From positions 1,116,001 through 1,180,000 of the forward strand of contig NZ_CP094723.1 of the NCBI RefSeq assembly GCF_025558585.1: a DNA stretch of 64,000 nucleotides. The letters are read 5' to 3'. The notes beneath the pieces were generated by a model, which did no database searches, was not told where the DNA came from, and saw only the letters and a program-made list of their open reading frames with translations. Both the position numbers and the translations under genes were made by a program. Position 1 is the stretch's first letter; each line of letters opens with the position of its first letter. Shown here piece by piece: positions 18,192 to 28,485 of the stretch. This stretch comes from Staphylococcus sp. IVB6214. GTDB lineage: Bacteria > Bacillota > Bacilli > Staphylococcales > Staphylococcaceae.

Positions 18192-19868
18192 TTAAATGGA
18201 ATGGTTTTGTTCTATCATTTCTTTGGCACTTTGTTTGGTTAAATCAGTCACTGCTGCACCAGAAATCATGCGTGCAACTTCTTCTATGCGATCATCGCCT
18301 GTCAGTTCTTGAACTGATGTTGTCGTTCTATCGTCTTTTTCACGTTTGGAAATGTATAGGTGATGGTCACTCATCGAAGCAACTTGTGGCAGATGAGAAA
18401 TACAGATCACTTGTATGGCTGATGCAATCTGTTTCATTTTTTCAGCCATTTTTTGTGCAGCTTGACCTGAAACGCCTGAATCTACTTCATCGAAAAGAAT
18501 AGCTGTTTGCCCACGAGATCGAACGAAAATACTTTTTAATGCCAACATAATACGTGACAGTTCACCGCCACTCGCAATCTTATTCAAACTTTTAAGTGGC
18601 TCCCCTTTGTTAGGACTAATTAAAAATTCAATATGTTCAATGCCGTCTTTTTGTGGTTTTTCATATGGCTTGAAAGAAATCTCTAAGTTAGCATCTTTCA
18701 TTTGTAAGTTTTGAATTTCTCGAACAATATGGTCACGCAATGTTCGTGCAACTTGACGTCGCTCATGTGATAAATTTTTACCGTCAGTCATGAGTTTTTC
18801 TGATAATTGTTGAATATCTGCACGTAATTGTGCGGTTGACTCTTCATAATTCTCTATTTTATCAATTTCATCTTCTAACTTTGACTGATACGTGATTAAC
18901 TCAGGAATATCTTTGCCATATTTACGTTTTAAATTATTTAATAAATTCATACGTGATTCAAGTTCGTTCAACATCTGTTCATCAAACTCATTCTGGTTCA
19001 TTTCATCATAGAGTTGATGTTTCGTATCTTCTAATAGGTAGTAGAATTGATCAACTTGTTCTTTAAGTGTTGCATACGTATCTGGCAAAATTTGATCAAT
19101 ATTTTGTAATTGTGTACTGAGTTCATATAAACGATCTGTGATGGCATGTTCATCGGTTAATGTGACATAGGCATTATTCAATGCAAGGCTCAATTGTTCT
19201 GAATTTTGAATGCGTTTAATGTCGACTTCTAATTGCTTAACTTCATCCTCTTGCAGTTTGGCTTCTTTCAATTCGTCATATTGAAACTTCATCAAGTCTA
19301 AACGCTGTAAGAGTGCTTGATCTGCAGATTCTAATTCTGACAACTCTACCAATTTTTGACGGTGTGTTTCAAACGTATTTTGATAAGTAGTCAGCGCATC
19401 AGAATAAGCGCCATCCGCATACTTATCAAGTAGTTCTACATGATATTTTTGCTTAAGTAACGCTTGGGTTTCATGCTGTCCATGTATATCAAGCAACTGT
19501 TGCATCACTTGTCGTAAATCATGTAATGTTACCGTTTGATTATTGATTCGGCAGATACTTTTCCCAGAATTAAATATTTCGCGTTTCACGATTAAAAAAT
19601 CTTCATTAATATCAATGCCTAATTCACTTAACATATGAACGGCTTCTTTTGCATTATCAATATCAAATAATCCTTCAATAATTGCTTTCTTCTCGCCGTG
19701 ACGTACAAAATCTGAAGATGCACGCATACCGATAAGTTGTCCGATTGCATCGATAATAATCGACTTACCTGCACCAGTCTCACCACTCAATACCGTTAAG
19801 CCATCAGAAAACTGAATTTCAAGTTCATCAATAATTGCAAATTGTTTAATTGATAGACTTTGTAACAT
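18192..19868 (-). CDS. recN: DNA repair protein RecN
   Basis: SMC-like ATPase acting early in double-strand break repair. Walker A GETGAGKS lies near residues 30-37; a central region of about 170-340 is coiled coil (many E, K, L and Q heptads); the ABC signature LNKIASGGELSRIMLA and Walker B AILFDEVDSGVSG are in the C-terminal lobe. 558 residues, normal. Starts 13 bases after argR, as in Bacillus, so the two share a transcript. Confidence 0.94.
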   Translation of the reverse strand: MLQSLSIKQFAIIDELEIQFSDGLTVLSGETGAGKSIIIDAIGQLIGMRASSDFVRHGEKKAIIEGLFDIDNAKEAVHMLSELGIDINEDFLIVKREIFNSGKSICRINNQTVTLHDLRQVMQQLLDIHGQHETQALLKQKYHVELLDKYADGAYSDALTTYQNTFETHRQKLVELSELESADQALLQRLDLMKFQYDELKEAKLQEDEVKQLEVDIKRIQNSEQLSLALNNAYVTLTDEHAITDRLYELSTQLQNIDQILPDTYATLKEQVDQFYYLLEDTKHQLYDEMNQNEFDEQMLNELESRMNLLNNLKRKYGKDIPELITYQSKLEDEIDKIENYEESTAQLRADIQQLSEKLMTDGKNLSHERRQVARTLRDHIVREIQNLQMKDANLEISFKPYEKPQKDGIEHIEFLISPNKGEPLKSLNKIASGGELSRIMLALKSIFVRSRGQTAILFDEVDSGVSGQAAQKMAEKMKQIASAIQVICISHLPQVASMSDHHLYISKREKDDRTTTSVQELTGDDRIEEVARMISGAAVTDLTKQSAKEMIEQNHSI

Positions 19869-19881
19869 GTGTATCTCATCC

Positions 19882-20334
19882 TTATAACATATTAAAAATT
19901 TGATTTTTTATTGTTTCAGCATCTTGTTTACTGCGACATATAATTAAACATGTATCATCGCCACAAATCGTGCCGAGTACTTCTTCCCAATCAATTTGGT
20001 CTAAAATTGCACCGATTGATTGCGCGTTTCCAGGTAAAGTTTTCAATACGAGTAAGTTATCTGTACCATCAATTTTTACAAATGAATCCATCAAATAGCG
20101 ACCTAACTTTTCAAGTGGATGGTAACGACGATCATTTGGCAAACTATAAATATACTCTCCAGTCGGCGTTGGCACTTTAATAAGTTGGAGTTCTTTGATA
20201 TCTCGTGAAACAGTTGCTTGTGTTACATTCATATCAAAATCATTTAATCGTTTTACAAGTTCATCTTGCGTCTCTATTTGTTCATTTGAAATAATTTCTC
20301 TTATTTTTATATGTCTTACTGATTTTTTAGGCAT
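19882..20334 (-). CDS. argR: Arginine repressor ArgR/AhrC
   Basis: Hexameric arginine-dependent regulator of arginine synthesis and breakdown. N-terminal winged helix (about 1-70, with [17 protein letters not shown]) and C-terminal arginine-binding/oligomerisation domain with the [14 protein letters not shown] motif. The ATG at 20334 is preferred to the GTG at 20343 because GGGGTG then lies at normal spacing; this gives 150 residues, the family length. Note that staphylococci may hold several ArgR paralogues; the recN linkage marks this as the AhrC-type copy. Confidence 0.92.
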   Translation of the reverse strand: MPKKSVRHIKIREIISNEQIETQDELVKRLNDFDMNVTQATVSRDIKELQLIKVPTPTGEYIYSLPNDRRYHPLEKLGRYLMDSFVKIDGTDNLLVLKTLPGNAQSIGAILDQIDWEEVLGTICGDDTCLIICRSKQDAETIKNQIFNML

Positions 20335-20350
20335 TATATGCACCCCATAA

Positions 20351-20364
20351 TGAATATTTATACA
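20351..20364. promoter_or_regulatory. ARG-box-like operator upstream of argR
   Basis: TGAATATTTATACA resembles the ArgR/AhrC consensus TGAATAWWWATTCA with one change in the second half. Its position 17-30 bases before the start suggests autoregulation. Inference from pattern only. Confidence 0.45.
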
Positions 20365-20420
20365 ACGATTTTAGCATAAAGTGACTCAATATCATACTTG
20401 TTCTATTCGCTTTACGTTAA

Positions 20421-20482
20421 GAAACAGGTTGGGACATCGTCTATCAGACTTCCAGAGCACAAATTTATTATGTCTCACCTCC
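20421..20482. repeat. Dispersed intergenic repeat, copy B (GGTTGGGACAT)
   Basis: AGGTTGGGACAT at the left end is roughly the reverse complement of ATGTCTCACCT at the right end, making a loose hairpin. The core resembles copies near 7560 and 47539. Confidence 0.5.
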
Positions 20483-20707
20483 ACAGAGAGATATTCAATG
20501 TCTAAAAGAAATACCTTTTATACAAGCATAAAGCGTTCTGATTAATATATTTATTCAAATTACAAAAAGAGCTCATGTCTCTTTAATTTTAAGTTCTTTA
20601 ACAAAAAATTGAGTATAGACATCATACGCCAATGTGTAACGATATATTAAATATAAAATTAGTTAGTTTTTGTGATAAGACCACCACAAAAAATGGAATT
20701 CTAAAAT

Positions 20708-20753
20708 AACCCTTTAGATGGCCACGTTATATTGAGTGGCCATCTAAAGGGTT
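20708..20753 (-). terminator. Terminator of dxs
   Basis: Perfect 18-bp stem (20708-20725 with 20736-20753) and a 10-base loop. The T-tract on the - side (ATTTTAG) is short, but the stem is very strong. Confidence 0.85.
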
Positions 20754-20780
20754 CTAATTGTCATGTATTTTAAAAGCTTT

Positions 20781-22652
20781 TTAATTGTTTAAAAGTGTTT
20801 TTACGGTTTGTTCAATTGAAGCAGCATCTAATCCGATATCTTGAAGAATTCGTTCAACATCACCATGTTCAATGTAAATGTCATCGATACCAAGACGTTT
20901 GAGCTTGTTCGGATACGCATGATCTGTTATAAAGTTACTGATTAGGCTACCGAGACCACCATTTAACATATTTTCTTCAACTGTAAGAATTGGAATATTT
21001 GATTTACCAAGTTGATGTAGTAAATCGATGTCCATCGGTTTAATGTAGCGTGCATTAATGACTGTCGCATGAATATTTTGTTCTTTTAGTGAATCCGCTA
21101 CTTGTTTAATGGTTTCAACTGTTGGACCGTATGCAATTAAGGCAATATCAGTTCCTTCAGTTAGCGTTTCCCATTTTCCAACTGGTAATAACTCTCTTTT
21201 ATCATTAATTTCAACACCCAGACCATTTCCACGTGGATATCTAATTGCGATAGGACCATCTTTATATTCCATCGCTGTAAAAACCATATCCTTCGCTTCA
21301 TTTTCATCTTTTGGCATCATTACAACCATATTTGGAAATTGTGTTAAAAAGCCAATATCAAAGACACCTTGATGTGTTTCTCCATCAGCACCTACTAAAC
21401 CTGATCGGTCGATACCAAATATGACATTTAACTTTTGACGATCGACGTCATGCAATACTTGGTCGTATGCACGCTGTAAGAATGTAGAGTAAATCGCAAC
21501 ATACGGACGCATACCTTCTATGGCTAATCCGGCAGCCATAGTTACCGCATGTTGTTCCGCAATGCCGACATCAAAAAATTGTTCTGGTAGCTCAGATTGG
21601 AATTTTGTGAGTTTTGAGCCAACTGGCATCGCAGGTGTTATTGCAACAACGTGTTTGTCTTCACGTGCATATGATAAGATTTCATCTGACATAAGCTGGC
21701 TCCAAGAAGGCCCTTTGGGTTGACCTTTAATCTGTTCGCCTGTGTCAAGTTTATAAGGTCCGAGACCATGCCATGTCCCAATCTTATCATTTTCTGCAGG
21801 ATGATACCCTTTTCCTTTTTTTGTTACAACATGAATCAGCACTGGCTTGTCAATTGAGTCAGCAGTCTTAAGTGCATGCTCCAACTCTTCATAGTTATGA
21901 CCGTCAACAGGTCCGATATATCGGATACCTAATTCTTCAAAAAATGCACCATCTACAACAAGATATTTCAAACTATCTTTCAGTCTATCTGCTGATTCAC
22001 GTAGTCGACTCCCCCCAGGTAATCGACTGAGAACAGTCTCAGCATCAACTTTCAAACGGTTATAGCCTTGGTTCATTCGAATTCGACCTAACATATTATG
22101 CATAGCACCAACATTCGGTGCAATACTCATTTCGTTATCATTTAAAATGATTGTCATATTTGTACGATCATGACCGATACTGTTTAATGCTTCTAATGCC
22201 ATCCCACCAGTAAGTGCCCCATCACCTATAATTGGTACGATATGATTAGAATGTCCTAAAATATCTCTTGCTTTTGCCATCCCCATTGCTGCAGAGAGCG
22301 ATGTAGAACTATGACCTGCTTCCCATACATCGTGCTCTGACTCTCTTAATTTTGGAAAACCGCATAATCCTTTATATTGTCTTAATGTATCAAATTGATT
22401 TGCGCGCCCTGTCAATATTTTATGGATGTAGCTTTGGTGACCAACATCCCAAATGATTTTATCAATCGGACTTTGGTAGTGTTTATGTAATGCTATTGTT
22501 AATTCTACAACACCGAGATTTGCTCCGATATGCCCACCAGTTACAGAGCAAGTCTCTATGAGAAATTGACGTATATCATGGCTCAGTGTTTCAAGTTCTT
22601 GTACAGAAAGACTTTTTAAGAATGACGGATCCTTAATCGTTCGTATATCCAT
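20781..22652 (-). CDS. dxs: 1-deoxy-D-xylulose-5-phosphate synthase
   Basis: First enzyme of the MEP isoprenoid pathway: joins pyruvate and glyceraldehyde 3-phosphate using thiamine diphosphate. Clear motifs are [17 protein letters not shown] and [15 protein letters not shown] (about 40-85), the TPP/Mg motif [15 protein letters not shown] (about 143-157) with [10 protein letters not shown], the central pyrimidine domain with [13 protein letters not shown] and [15 protein letters not shown], and the transketolase C-domain. 623 residues, full length. It follows ispA by 69 bases in the Bacillus order (xseA-xseB-ispA-dxs-ahrC-recN). S. aureus lacks this gene, so its presence is a lineage marker. 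Confidence 0.95.
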   Translation of the reverse strand: MDIRTIKDPSFLKSLSVQELETLSHDIRQFLIETCSVTGGHIGANLGVVELTIALHKHYQSPIDKIIWDVGHQSYIHKILTGRANQFDTLRQYKGLCGFPKLRESEHDVWEAGHSSTSLSAAMGMAKARDILGHSNHIVPIIGDGALTGGMALEALNSIGHDRTNMTIILNDNEMSIAPNVGAMHNMLGRIRMNQGYNRLKVDAETVLSRLPGGSRLRESADRLKDSLKYLVVDGAFFEELGIRYIGPVDGHNYEELEHALKTADSIDKPVLIHVVTKKGKGYHPAENDKIGTWHGLGPYKLDTGEQIKGQPKGPSWSQLMSDEILSYAREDKHVVAITPAMPVGSKLTKFQSELPEQFFDVGIAEQHAVTMAAGLAIEGMRPYVAIYSTFLQRAYDQVLHDVDRQKLNVIFGIDRSGLVGADGETHQGVFDIGFLTQFPNMVVMMPKDENEAKDMVFTAMEYKDGPIAIRYPRGNGLGVEINDKRELLPVGKWETLTEGTDIALIAYGPTVETIKQVADSLKEQNIHATVINARYIKPMDIDLLHQLGKSNIPILTVEENMLNGGLGSLISNFITDHAYPNKLKRLGIDDIYIEHGDVERILQDIGLDAASIEQTVKTLLNN

Positions 22653-22721
22653 ATTTATATCACCCTTTATCTTTGTCTCTTTCGATTATAACACCCATTG
22701 TTCTGTCGAGATAGAAACAAA

Positions 22722-23603
22722 TTAATTTTGACGTTGATAAAAAAGTTTTAATAAATAATCAAGGTCAGTTGTGTTATATTTTTGAGACAGGACAGCTAAT
22801 ATTTCCTCTGCGTCAGCAACATGACGTGCAAGAATTGTTTCCGCTTCAGCACGACCTAACAATGTCACATACGTTGATTTATTATTTGCATCATCACTGC
22901 CTGTTTGTTTCCCTAATGCTTCAGTTGTTCCATATTGATCAAGAAGATCATCCTTGATTTGAAAAATAATACCTAAGTGATTAGCAAATTGAAGCAATTG
23001 TTGTTGTTCGTTTTCATTCGTGTTTGCAATGATTGTTGCAGCATGAACCGCAAAACGGATAAGTGCACCTGTTTTATGCAGATGAATTTGTTCAAGAGTT
23101 GAGAGTGGAATGTCTAGGGACTCACTTTGCATATCTAAAGTTTGCCCACCAACCATACCAAGATGTCCACTTGCATCACTTAACGATGAGATGAGTGCAA
23201 CACGTGTTTCCGCTGTTAGTGAGTGATCGTTACTCACACATTCAAATGCTTTCGTCAACAGTGCATCTCCAGCAAGGATGGCCAACCATTCTCCGTATAC
23301 TTTATGATTGGTTGGTTTACCTCGACGAAGATCGTCGTTATCCATTGCAGGCAAATCGTCATGAATTAATGAATAAGTATGAATCATTTCAAGTGCGACC
23401 GCTGTTTGCATCCCTTTTTCATATTGATTCGGTTGAAGCATATTTAACGTTGCCAAAAGCAAAAGAGGACGTACACGTTTCCCACCAGCTTCTAATGAAT
23501 AGAGCATACTCTGTTCGAGATCTGTATTCAATTTTGATGTTTTGATACTTGTCATCAGTGTGTCATTAAAAGTTGCTAATAATTTATTCAGACTTTGATT
23601 CAT
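22722..23603 (-). CDS. ispA: Farnesyl (geranyl) diphosphate synthase
   Basis: Chain-elongating prenyltransferase feeding undecaprenyl phosphate, menaquinone and carotenoid synthesis. GGKRVRP substrate motif, first aspartate-rich motif [10 protein letters not shown] and second DDLLD are present. The start region is unclear: ATG 23603 (overlapping the xseB end by 20 bases) or ATG 23612 are possible, each with GAGG-like sequence nearby. About 293 residues. Sits in the xseA-xseB-ispA-dxs run. Confidence 0.92.
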   Translation of the reverse strand: MNQSLNKLLATFNDTLMTSIKTSKLNTDLEQSMLYSLEAGGKRVRPLLLLATLNMLQPNQYEKGMQTAVALEMIHTYSLIHDDLPAMDNDDLRRGKPTNHKVYGEWLAILAGDALLTKAFECVSNDHSLTAETRVALISSLSDASGHLGMVGGQTLDMQSESLDIPLSTLEQIHLHKTGALIRFAVHAATIIANTNENEQQQLLQFANHLGIIFQIKDDLLDQYGTTEALGKQTGSDDANNKSTYVTLLGRAEAETILARHVADAEEILAVLSQKYNTTDLDYLLKLFYQRQN

Positions 23604-23808
23604 TTCCCTCATCAGCCTCATCTTCAATTAATTTTGACACTTTATTCTCAGCTTCTTTTAAAGTTTTTTCACATGCTTTTGATAATGTCATGCCCTTTTG
23701 GTAGAGAGCAAGTGATTCTTCTAAAGAAACCGTATCATTATCCAATTGTTTTACGATATTTTCTAATTCATGCATCATTGTTTCAAAAGATTGGTTATCT
23801 GTTGTCAT
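23584..23808 (-). CDS. xseB: Exodeoxyribonuclease VII small subunit
   Basis: Small partner of XseA in the single-strand-specific exonuclease. Two-helix protein with [35 protein letters not shown] sequence (conserved LE..V..LE....LEESL core). ATG at 23808 is preferred over GTG at 23814, because AAGG then lies 7 bases upstream; 74 residues. It overlaps the xseA end by 14 bases, indicating coupled translation. Confidence 0.92.
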   Translation of the reverse strand: MTTDNQSFETMMHELENIVKQLDNDTVSLEESLALYQKGMTLSKACEKTLKEAENKVSKLIEDEADEGNESKSE

Positions 23809-25138
23809 CTTCACACCTTACCTTTTCAATAATGGCATCCACCTGGCCATCCTTCATTGTAATTTCAATTTGATCTCCTGTTGTCAAATCATGACTACTT
23901 GTTACGACGTCATCCTCTTTTTTGATGATCGCGTAACCACGTAACATCGTTCGAGTAGGACTTAAGTTATCAAGAGAAGTGATTTGTTGAACGAGCAATT
24001 GTCGCTTTTGAGTAATTAACTTTTTCAACTCACGATGAAGCTTTTCTTGCGCTTGACTCACTGTTTGTTGTTCGCGTTTAATTGCATCTTGTAAATGACG
24101 TACATAAAACCGTTGTTCTATAAGCTTTAGACGTTGTTGTTGCTTCTGAATGATATTGTCCATTGCATGATGAAGCGTACGTTCCAAATCATCTCGTTTT
24201 TGAATATGTTGTTCATATAGCAGTGTTGGTTGTTTGAATTTGTAATAATCTTGATATCGTGCTAATGACTGTCTCGCATGTTTTAAATATTGGTTAATAT
24301 AACGTTGTAAATAATTTTGACTTTTTTCTAGTAATTGATAGAGCTCTTGTTGATCCGGTGTTGCAATCATCGCCGCTTGAGTTGGTGTAGCCGCACGAAC
24401 ATCCGCAACATAGTCGCTAAGTGTCGTATCTGTTTCATGTCCAACTGCAGAAATGACGGGCGTTTTACAATCGTATATAGCTTTTACGACGATTTCTTCA
24501 TTAAAACTCCATAAGTCTTCAATAGACCCACCACCACGGCCGACAATAATAGTGTCGACATCTAAAGTATCTGCATACTTCAATTTGTCTACGATATCTT
24601 GGGATGCTTGCGTACCCTGAACAAGCGCGCTAATTTTGACTGGCTCAACAAGTGGATATCGATTTTGTAATGTATTTAAAATATCTCGTATCGCTGCACC
24701 AGTACTAGCTGTAATAATTGCAATCTTTTTTGGGTATTGTGGTATCGGTTTTTTATGTGCTGTGTCAAAATAGCCTTCTTTGGCTAATTGTTTTCTCAAC
24801 TGTTCATACTTTTGATACAGATTTCCAACGCCATCCAATTGCATCTTATTTACATAAATTTGATAACTACCTCGACGTTCATACACTGAAACACGTGCCT
24901 CAACGATGACTTGGTCTCCTTCTTTTGGGTCAAAGTCAAGTTGATTTGCAACAGCTTTAAACATCATTGCGCTAATGACGCTATTCTCATCTTTCAAAGC
25001 AAAATAAAGATGCCCACTGCTATGGCGTTTGAAGTTAGAAAGTTCTCCTTTTATCAACACGGATTGCAGATGAGGATCCTGATCAAACTTATATTTTATA
25101 TATTTGGTTAATGCTGAGACCGTTAAATATTTTTCCAT
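23795..25138 (-). CDS. xseA: Exodeoxyribonuclease VII large subunit
   Basis: Catalytic subunit of exonuclease VII. N-terminal OB fold ([10 protein letters not shown] ... [23 protein letters not shown]), then the catalytic domain with [16 protein letters not shown] and [19 protein letters not shown], then a long coiled coil (about 280-390) rich in Q, R and L that binds XseB. 447 residues. Part of the nusB-xseA-xseB-ispA-dxs transcript. Confidence 0.94.
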   Translation of the reverse strand: MEKYLTVSALTKYIKYKFDQDPHLQSVLIKGELSNFKRHSSGHLYFALKDENSVISAMMFKAVANQLDFDPKEGDQVIVEARVSVYERRGSYQIYVNKMQLDGVGNLYQKYEQLRKQLAKEGYFDTAHKKPIPQYPKKIAIITASTGAAIRDILNTLQNRYPLVEPVKISALVQGTQASQDIVDKLKYADTLDVDTIIVGRGGGSIEDLWSFNEEIVVKAIYDCKTPVISAVGHETDTTLSDYVADVRAATPTQAAMIATPDQQELYQLLEKSQNYLQRYINQYLKHARQSLARYQDYYKFKQPTLLYEQHIQKRDDLERTLHHAMDNIIQKQQQRLKLIEQRFYVRHLQDAIKREQQTVSQAQEKLHRELKKLITQKRQLLVQQITSLDNLSPTRTMLRGYAIIKKEDDVVTSSHDLTTGDQIEITMKDGQVDAIIEKVRCEDDNR

Positions 25139-25152
25139 GATATCACTCTAAC

Positions 25153-25539
25153 TTAGTTAATATTACTTAGTACACCATTGACAAATTTATGATGATCGTC
25201 ATCAGAGAATTGCTTTGTGAGTTCTACTGCTTCATTGATAATCACTTTTGGTGGTGTCTCACTGTGAAGCAACTCAAAAGTAGCCATTCTTAAAATAATA
25301 CGATCAGATTTAAGTAAGCGCGGAATTGTCCAGCCATTAAGATGTGGTGAAATTTTATCATCTAAGACAGGCTCATGATCTTTCACGCCAGAAACAAGCC
25401 ATTGAATAAAATCGAAATCGAGATCTGGATAGTCATCTTTGATAAAGCTGATTGCTTCTTCAATGGTTAAATCAGAATTTTTCATTTCTAGTTGAAATAA
25501 AGTTTGGAATGCCTGGCTTCTCGCTTGTTTTCTACTCAT
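25153..25539 (-). CDS. nusB: Transcription antitermination factor NusB
   Basis: Helical RNA-binding protein that joins NusE at boxA for rRNA transcription. Typical sequence MSRKQAR...AFQTLFQLE at the start and the conserved end [17 protein letters not shown] ... [26 protein letters not shown]. 128 residues, normal. Followed 14 bases later by xseA. Confidence 0.94.
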   Translation of the reverse strand: MSRKQARSQAFQTLFQLEMKNSDLTIEEAISFIKDDYPDLDFDFIQWLVSGVKDHEPVLDDKISPHLNGWTIPRLLKSDRIILRMATFELLHSETPPKVIINEAVELTKQFSDDDHHKFVNGVLSNIN

Positions 25540-25562
25540 GTTAATGCTCCATTCTGTCGATA

Positions 25563-25934
25563 TTAGCTTTTAGGTTTTCCCATATCAATGTGCGTAATGT
25601 GTACATTGACTTGTTTAGGTGTTAATGCAGTCATTGTTTTAATTGCGTTATGAATTGATTCTTGAACTTTAAGGGCAGTATCAGAAATTTTAACACCATA
25701 TTTTAATGAACAATAAACATTAATTATAATTTCATTATCTGATGTTTCTATTTTTACGCCTTTGCTTAAATTTTTACGTCCGAGTCGTTCTAAAGTTGAG
25801 TTTTTCTTATCTGAAAACATACCTTGTACACCTTTAACTTCAGATGCCGCAATGCTTGCGATTACTGAGATGACTTCTGGTACAATTTCTACGTTACCAA
25901 GATTTGGATTGTAATTTTCTATAGATTTTGTCAT
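25563..25934 (-). CDS. Asp23/Gls24 family envelope stress protein (YqhY-like)
   Basis: Small protein of the Asp23 family, linked in Bacillus (YqhY) to control of acetyl-CoA carboxylase activity. Conserved features: [23 protein letters not shown] and [10 protein letters not shown] at the end. ATG 25934 follows GGAGG at 8 bases, giving 123 residues. It sits 23 bases after accC, and conservation of this position beside accBC suggests a functional link to fatty acid synthesis (inference). Confidence 0.85.
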   Translation of the reverse strand: MTKSIENYNPNLGNVEIVPEVISVIASIAASEVKGVQGMFSDKKNSTLERLGRKNLSKGVKIETSDNEIIINVYCSLKYGVKISDTALKVQESIHNAIKTMTALTPKQVNVHITHIDMGKPKS

Positions 25935-25957
25935 TGCTAAAACCTCCGCTTTCATTA

Positions 25958-27310
25958 TTAATCTTCCTTCATCACATCATGAATGTCTAAAAATTTAGTA
26001 TTATATACACCGCTTTGGAATACAGGATGTTGTAGCAGACGAATATGAAATGGAACCGTTGTATCAATACCCATAATGACAAACTCATTAAGCGCACGTA
26101 TACTAGTCTGAATCACTTCTTCTCGCGTCTCTGCATGAATAATTAGTTTGGCTACCATTGAGTCATAATACGGTGGAATTGCATAATTCATATAACAAGC
26201 CGAGTCAATTCTCACGCCGTAACCACCGGGTGTTAAGTATTGTGTGATCGTACCGGGAGATGGCATAAAATTTTTGTAAGGATTCTCCGCATTTATACGA
26301 AATTCCATCGCATGTCCATTAATGCAAACATCTTCCTGCTTATATGGTAACACGTCTCCCATCGCAACTTTAAGTTGTAGCTTCAATAAATCGATACCAG
26401 TGACAACTTCAGTAACCGGGTGCTCAACTTGTATACGTGTATTCATCTCCATAAAGTAGAACGCATCGTCATCTAGGTCGTAGATGAACTCTATTGTCCC
26501 TGCATTGGTATATCCAACAGCTTTTGCAGCACGCACAGCTGCTTCGCCCATTTCTTGGCGCTTAGATGCTGAAAGAATTGGTGAGGGGGCCTCCTCAACG
26601 AGCTTTTGCATACGTCTTTGGATCGTACAATCTCTTTCTCCTAAATGGATGACGTTACCATGTTCATCGGCGATAATTTGAATCTCAATATGACGGAAAT
26701 TTTCGATGAACTTTTCCAGGTATAATCCCCCATTACCGAACGCCGTTTCTGCTTCTTGTTGGGTCATCTTATAACCATTTATGAGCGATTCTTCATCATG
26801 TGCGATACGAATACCTTTCCCACCACCACCGGCAGTCGCTTTAATGATGACGGGGTAACCAATTTTGTTTGCTGTTTCGATTGCGTGCTCTATTGTTGTT
26901 ACAAGCCCTTCGCTACCGGGAACAACCGGGACATTTGCGCGTTTCATCTCTTCTTTTGCTACGTCTTTGATGCCCATCTTTTGAATCGCTTGGTAGCTCG
27001 GTCCGATAAACTTAAGTTGCACTGCTTCACATAATTCAGCGAAGTCACTATTTTCTGCTAAAAAGCCATATCCTGGATGGATGCCATCACATCCCGTAGT
27101 CGTTGCAATAGATAAGATATTAGGAATGTTTAAATAAGAATCTTTTGATTGCTTAGGTCCAACACAGTAGGCTTCATCAGCTAGTTGAGTATGTAATGCA
27201 TCTTTATCGCCTTCAGAATAGATCGCTACTGTTTGAATCCCTAACTCGCGGCATGCACGAATAATACGTACTGCAATCTCGCCACGGTTTGCTACTAAAA
27301 CTTTTTTCAT
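25958..27310 (-). CDS. accC: Acetyl-CoA carboxylase, biotin carboxylase subunit
   Basis: ATP-grasp enzyme that carboxylates biotin on AccB. N-terminal KKVLVANRGEIAVRIIRACRELG, glycine-rich ATP loop KATAGGGGKGIR (about 158-169), catalytic EMNTRIQVEHPVTE (about 285-298) and FRINAEN are visible. 450 residues. Starts one base after the accB stop, so the two are translationally coupled. Confidence 0.95.
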   Translation of the reverse strand: MKKVLVANRGEIAVRIIRACRELGIQTVAIYSEGDKDALHTQLADEAYCVGPKQSKDSYLNIPNILSIATTTGCDGIHPGYGFLAENSDFAELCEAVQLKFIGPSYQAIQKMGIKDVAKEEMKRANVPVVPGSEGLVTTIEHAIETANKIGYPVIIKATAGGGGKGIRIAHDEESLINGYKMTQQEAETAFGNGGLYLEKFIENFRHIEIQIIADEHGNVIHLGERDCTIQRRMQKLVEEAPSPILSASKRQEMGEAAVRAAKAVGYTNAGTIEFIYDLDDDAFYFMEMNTRIQVEHPVTEVVTGIDLLKLQLKVAMGDVLPYKQEDVCINGHAMEFRINAENPYKNFMPSPGTITQYLTPGGYGVRIDSACYMNYAIPPYYDSMVAKLIIHAETREEVIQTSIRALNEFVIMGIDTTVPFHIRLLQHPVFQSGVYNTKFLDIHDVMKED

Positions 27311-27311
27311 A

Positions 27312-27761
27312 CTATTTCACCTTGAATAACGCTTGGCCATACTCAACCATTTGTCCGTCTTCCACAAGTATTTCTACAATTTCCCCACTCACTTCTGCTT
27401 GGATCTCATTGAATAACTTCATCGCTTCAAGGATGCAGACAGTGGTTTCTGGGTTGACCTGATCTCCGACTTGTACGTATGGGCTTTCTTCAGGTGAAGG
27501 TGCTTTATAAAATGTACCAACCATTGGTGCACTGATCGTTTTCAATGAATCAGCAACTTCTTGGTGTACTGTTGGTATTTGTTCTAGTGGTGAAGGTTCT
27601 GGACTGACTTGTGCAACACTTGGCACAGATGCAGCTGTTATTTGTTGCGTGATTTTTTCTTTTTTCAAACTGATCTTTGAATCTTTATTTTCAATTTTGA
27701 TTTCAGTCAAATTCGACTGATCAAGCATTTCGATTAATTCTTTTATCTCATTAAAGTTCAT
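27312..27761 (-). CDS. accB: Acetyl-CoA carboxylase, biotin carboxyl carrier protein
   Basis: Carries biotin between the two half-reactions of acetyl-CoA carboxylase. N-terminal segment, a Pro/Ala/Ser/Val-rich linker (about 40-75) and the biotinyl domain with the lysine in EAMKLFNEI near residue 116. 149 residues. First gene of accB-accC-yqhY; the nusB-xse genes may continue the same transcript. Preceded by GGGAGT 6-7 bases before ATG. Confidence 0.95.
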   Translation of the reverse strand: MNFNEIKELIEMLDQSNLTEIKIENKDSKISLKKEKITQQITAASVPSVAQVSPEPSPLEQIPTVHQEVADSLKTISAPMVGTFYKAPSPEESPYVQVGDQVNPETTVCILEAMKLFNEIQAEVSGEIVEILVEDGQMVEYGQALFKVK

Positions 27762-27865
27762 ATTGGTTACTCCCTCAATAATGATTTGTATCTTATCATT
27801 TTACTTGAGGGAGTAGGCCAATTCAAGCAAAGTCATAATTGATAGGTGTTAACCAATGTCGAAAA

Positions 27866-27903
27866 AACTGGGAAAGTCAAATGAAAATTTGATTTTCCCA
27901 GTT
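27866..27903 (-). terminator. Terminator of efp
   Basis: 17-bp stem with one wobble (27866-27882 with 27887-27903) and a 4-base loop; the - strand continues TTTTTT. Confidence 0.93.
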
Positions 27904-27909
27904 GCTTGA

Positions 27910-28467
27910 TTATGAACGTGAAACGTAGCTTCCGTCAGAAGTGTTAATCACTAAAACGTCCCCTTGGTTTACGAATAGTGGTACGTTTAATGAATAGCCT
28001 GTTTCAACTGTTGCTGATTTTGTTGCACCTGTTGCAGTGTCACCTTTAATACCAGGTTCAGTTTCTGTTACTTCAAGTTCAACTGTTTTTGGTAATTCAA
28101 CACCAATTGTTTCGCCTTCATATGTTTGAATATGAACATCCATGTTTGCTTTCAAGAACTTTAACTCATGCTCTAAGTATGATGTAGAAAGTTCAGTTTG
28201 TTCGAAAGTTTCGTTGTCCATAAAGATATGAGTATCGCCATCCGCATATAAGTATTGCATACGACGATTTTCAATCATAGCAGGCTCAACTTTTTCGCCG
28301 CCACGGAATGTTTTTTCTTGGATAGCACCAGTACGTAGGTTACGTAATTTTGATCTTACGAATGCGGCCCCTTTACCTGGTTTAACGTGTTGGAATTCTA
28401 ATACTTTCCAAATACCATTATCAACTGAAATGGTAAGTCCTGTTTTAAAATCATTTACAGAAATCAT
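27910..28467 (-). CDS. efp: Elongation factor P
   Basis: Relieves ribosome stalling at polyproline. KOW-like domain I with the tip loop [20 protein letters not shown] (modified residue K32 in Bacillus-type EF-P), then two OB domains and the C-terminal signature about residues 150-185 ([20 protein letters not shown]). 185 residues. Starts 18 bases after the upstream peptidase gene, a conserved pair. Confidence 0.95.
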   Translation of the reverse strand: MISVNDFKTGLTISVDNGIWKVLEFQHVKPGKGAAFVRSKLRNLRTGAIQEKTFRGGEKVEPAMIENRRMQYLYADGDTHIFMDNETFEQTELSTSYLEHELKFLKANMDVHIQTYEGETIGVELPKTVELEVTETEPGIKGDTATGATKSATVETGYSLNVPLFVNQGDVLVINTSDGSYVSRS

Positions 28468-28485
28468 AATGTTTCCTCCTCAGAA

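Larger units (their letters stand above)
20335..20780. other. Intergenic region between argR and dxs
   Basis: 446 bases with no credible ORF. It contains an ARG-box-like site (20351-20364), a repeat copy (20421-20482) and the dxs terminator (20708-20753). In Bacillus a tlyA-type rRNA methyltransferase gene lies between dxs and ahrC; no trace of it is visible here. Confidence 0.6.

Noticed and set aside
20560..20640. Possible 24-codon ORF on the - strand in the argR-dxs gap
   Set aside because: Weak ribosome-binding site, low-complexity product and no supporting context.
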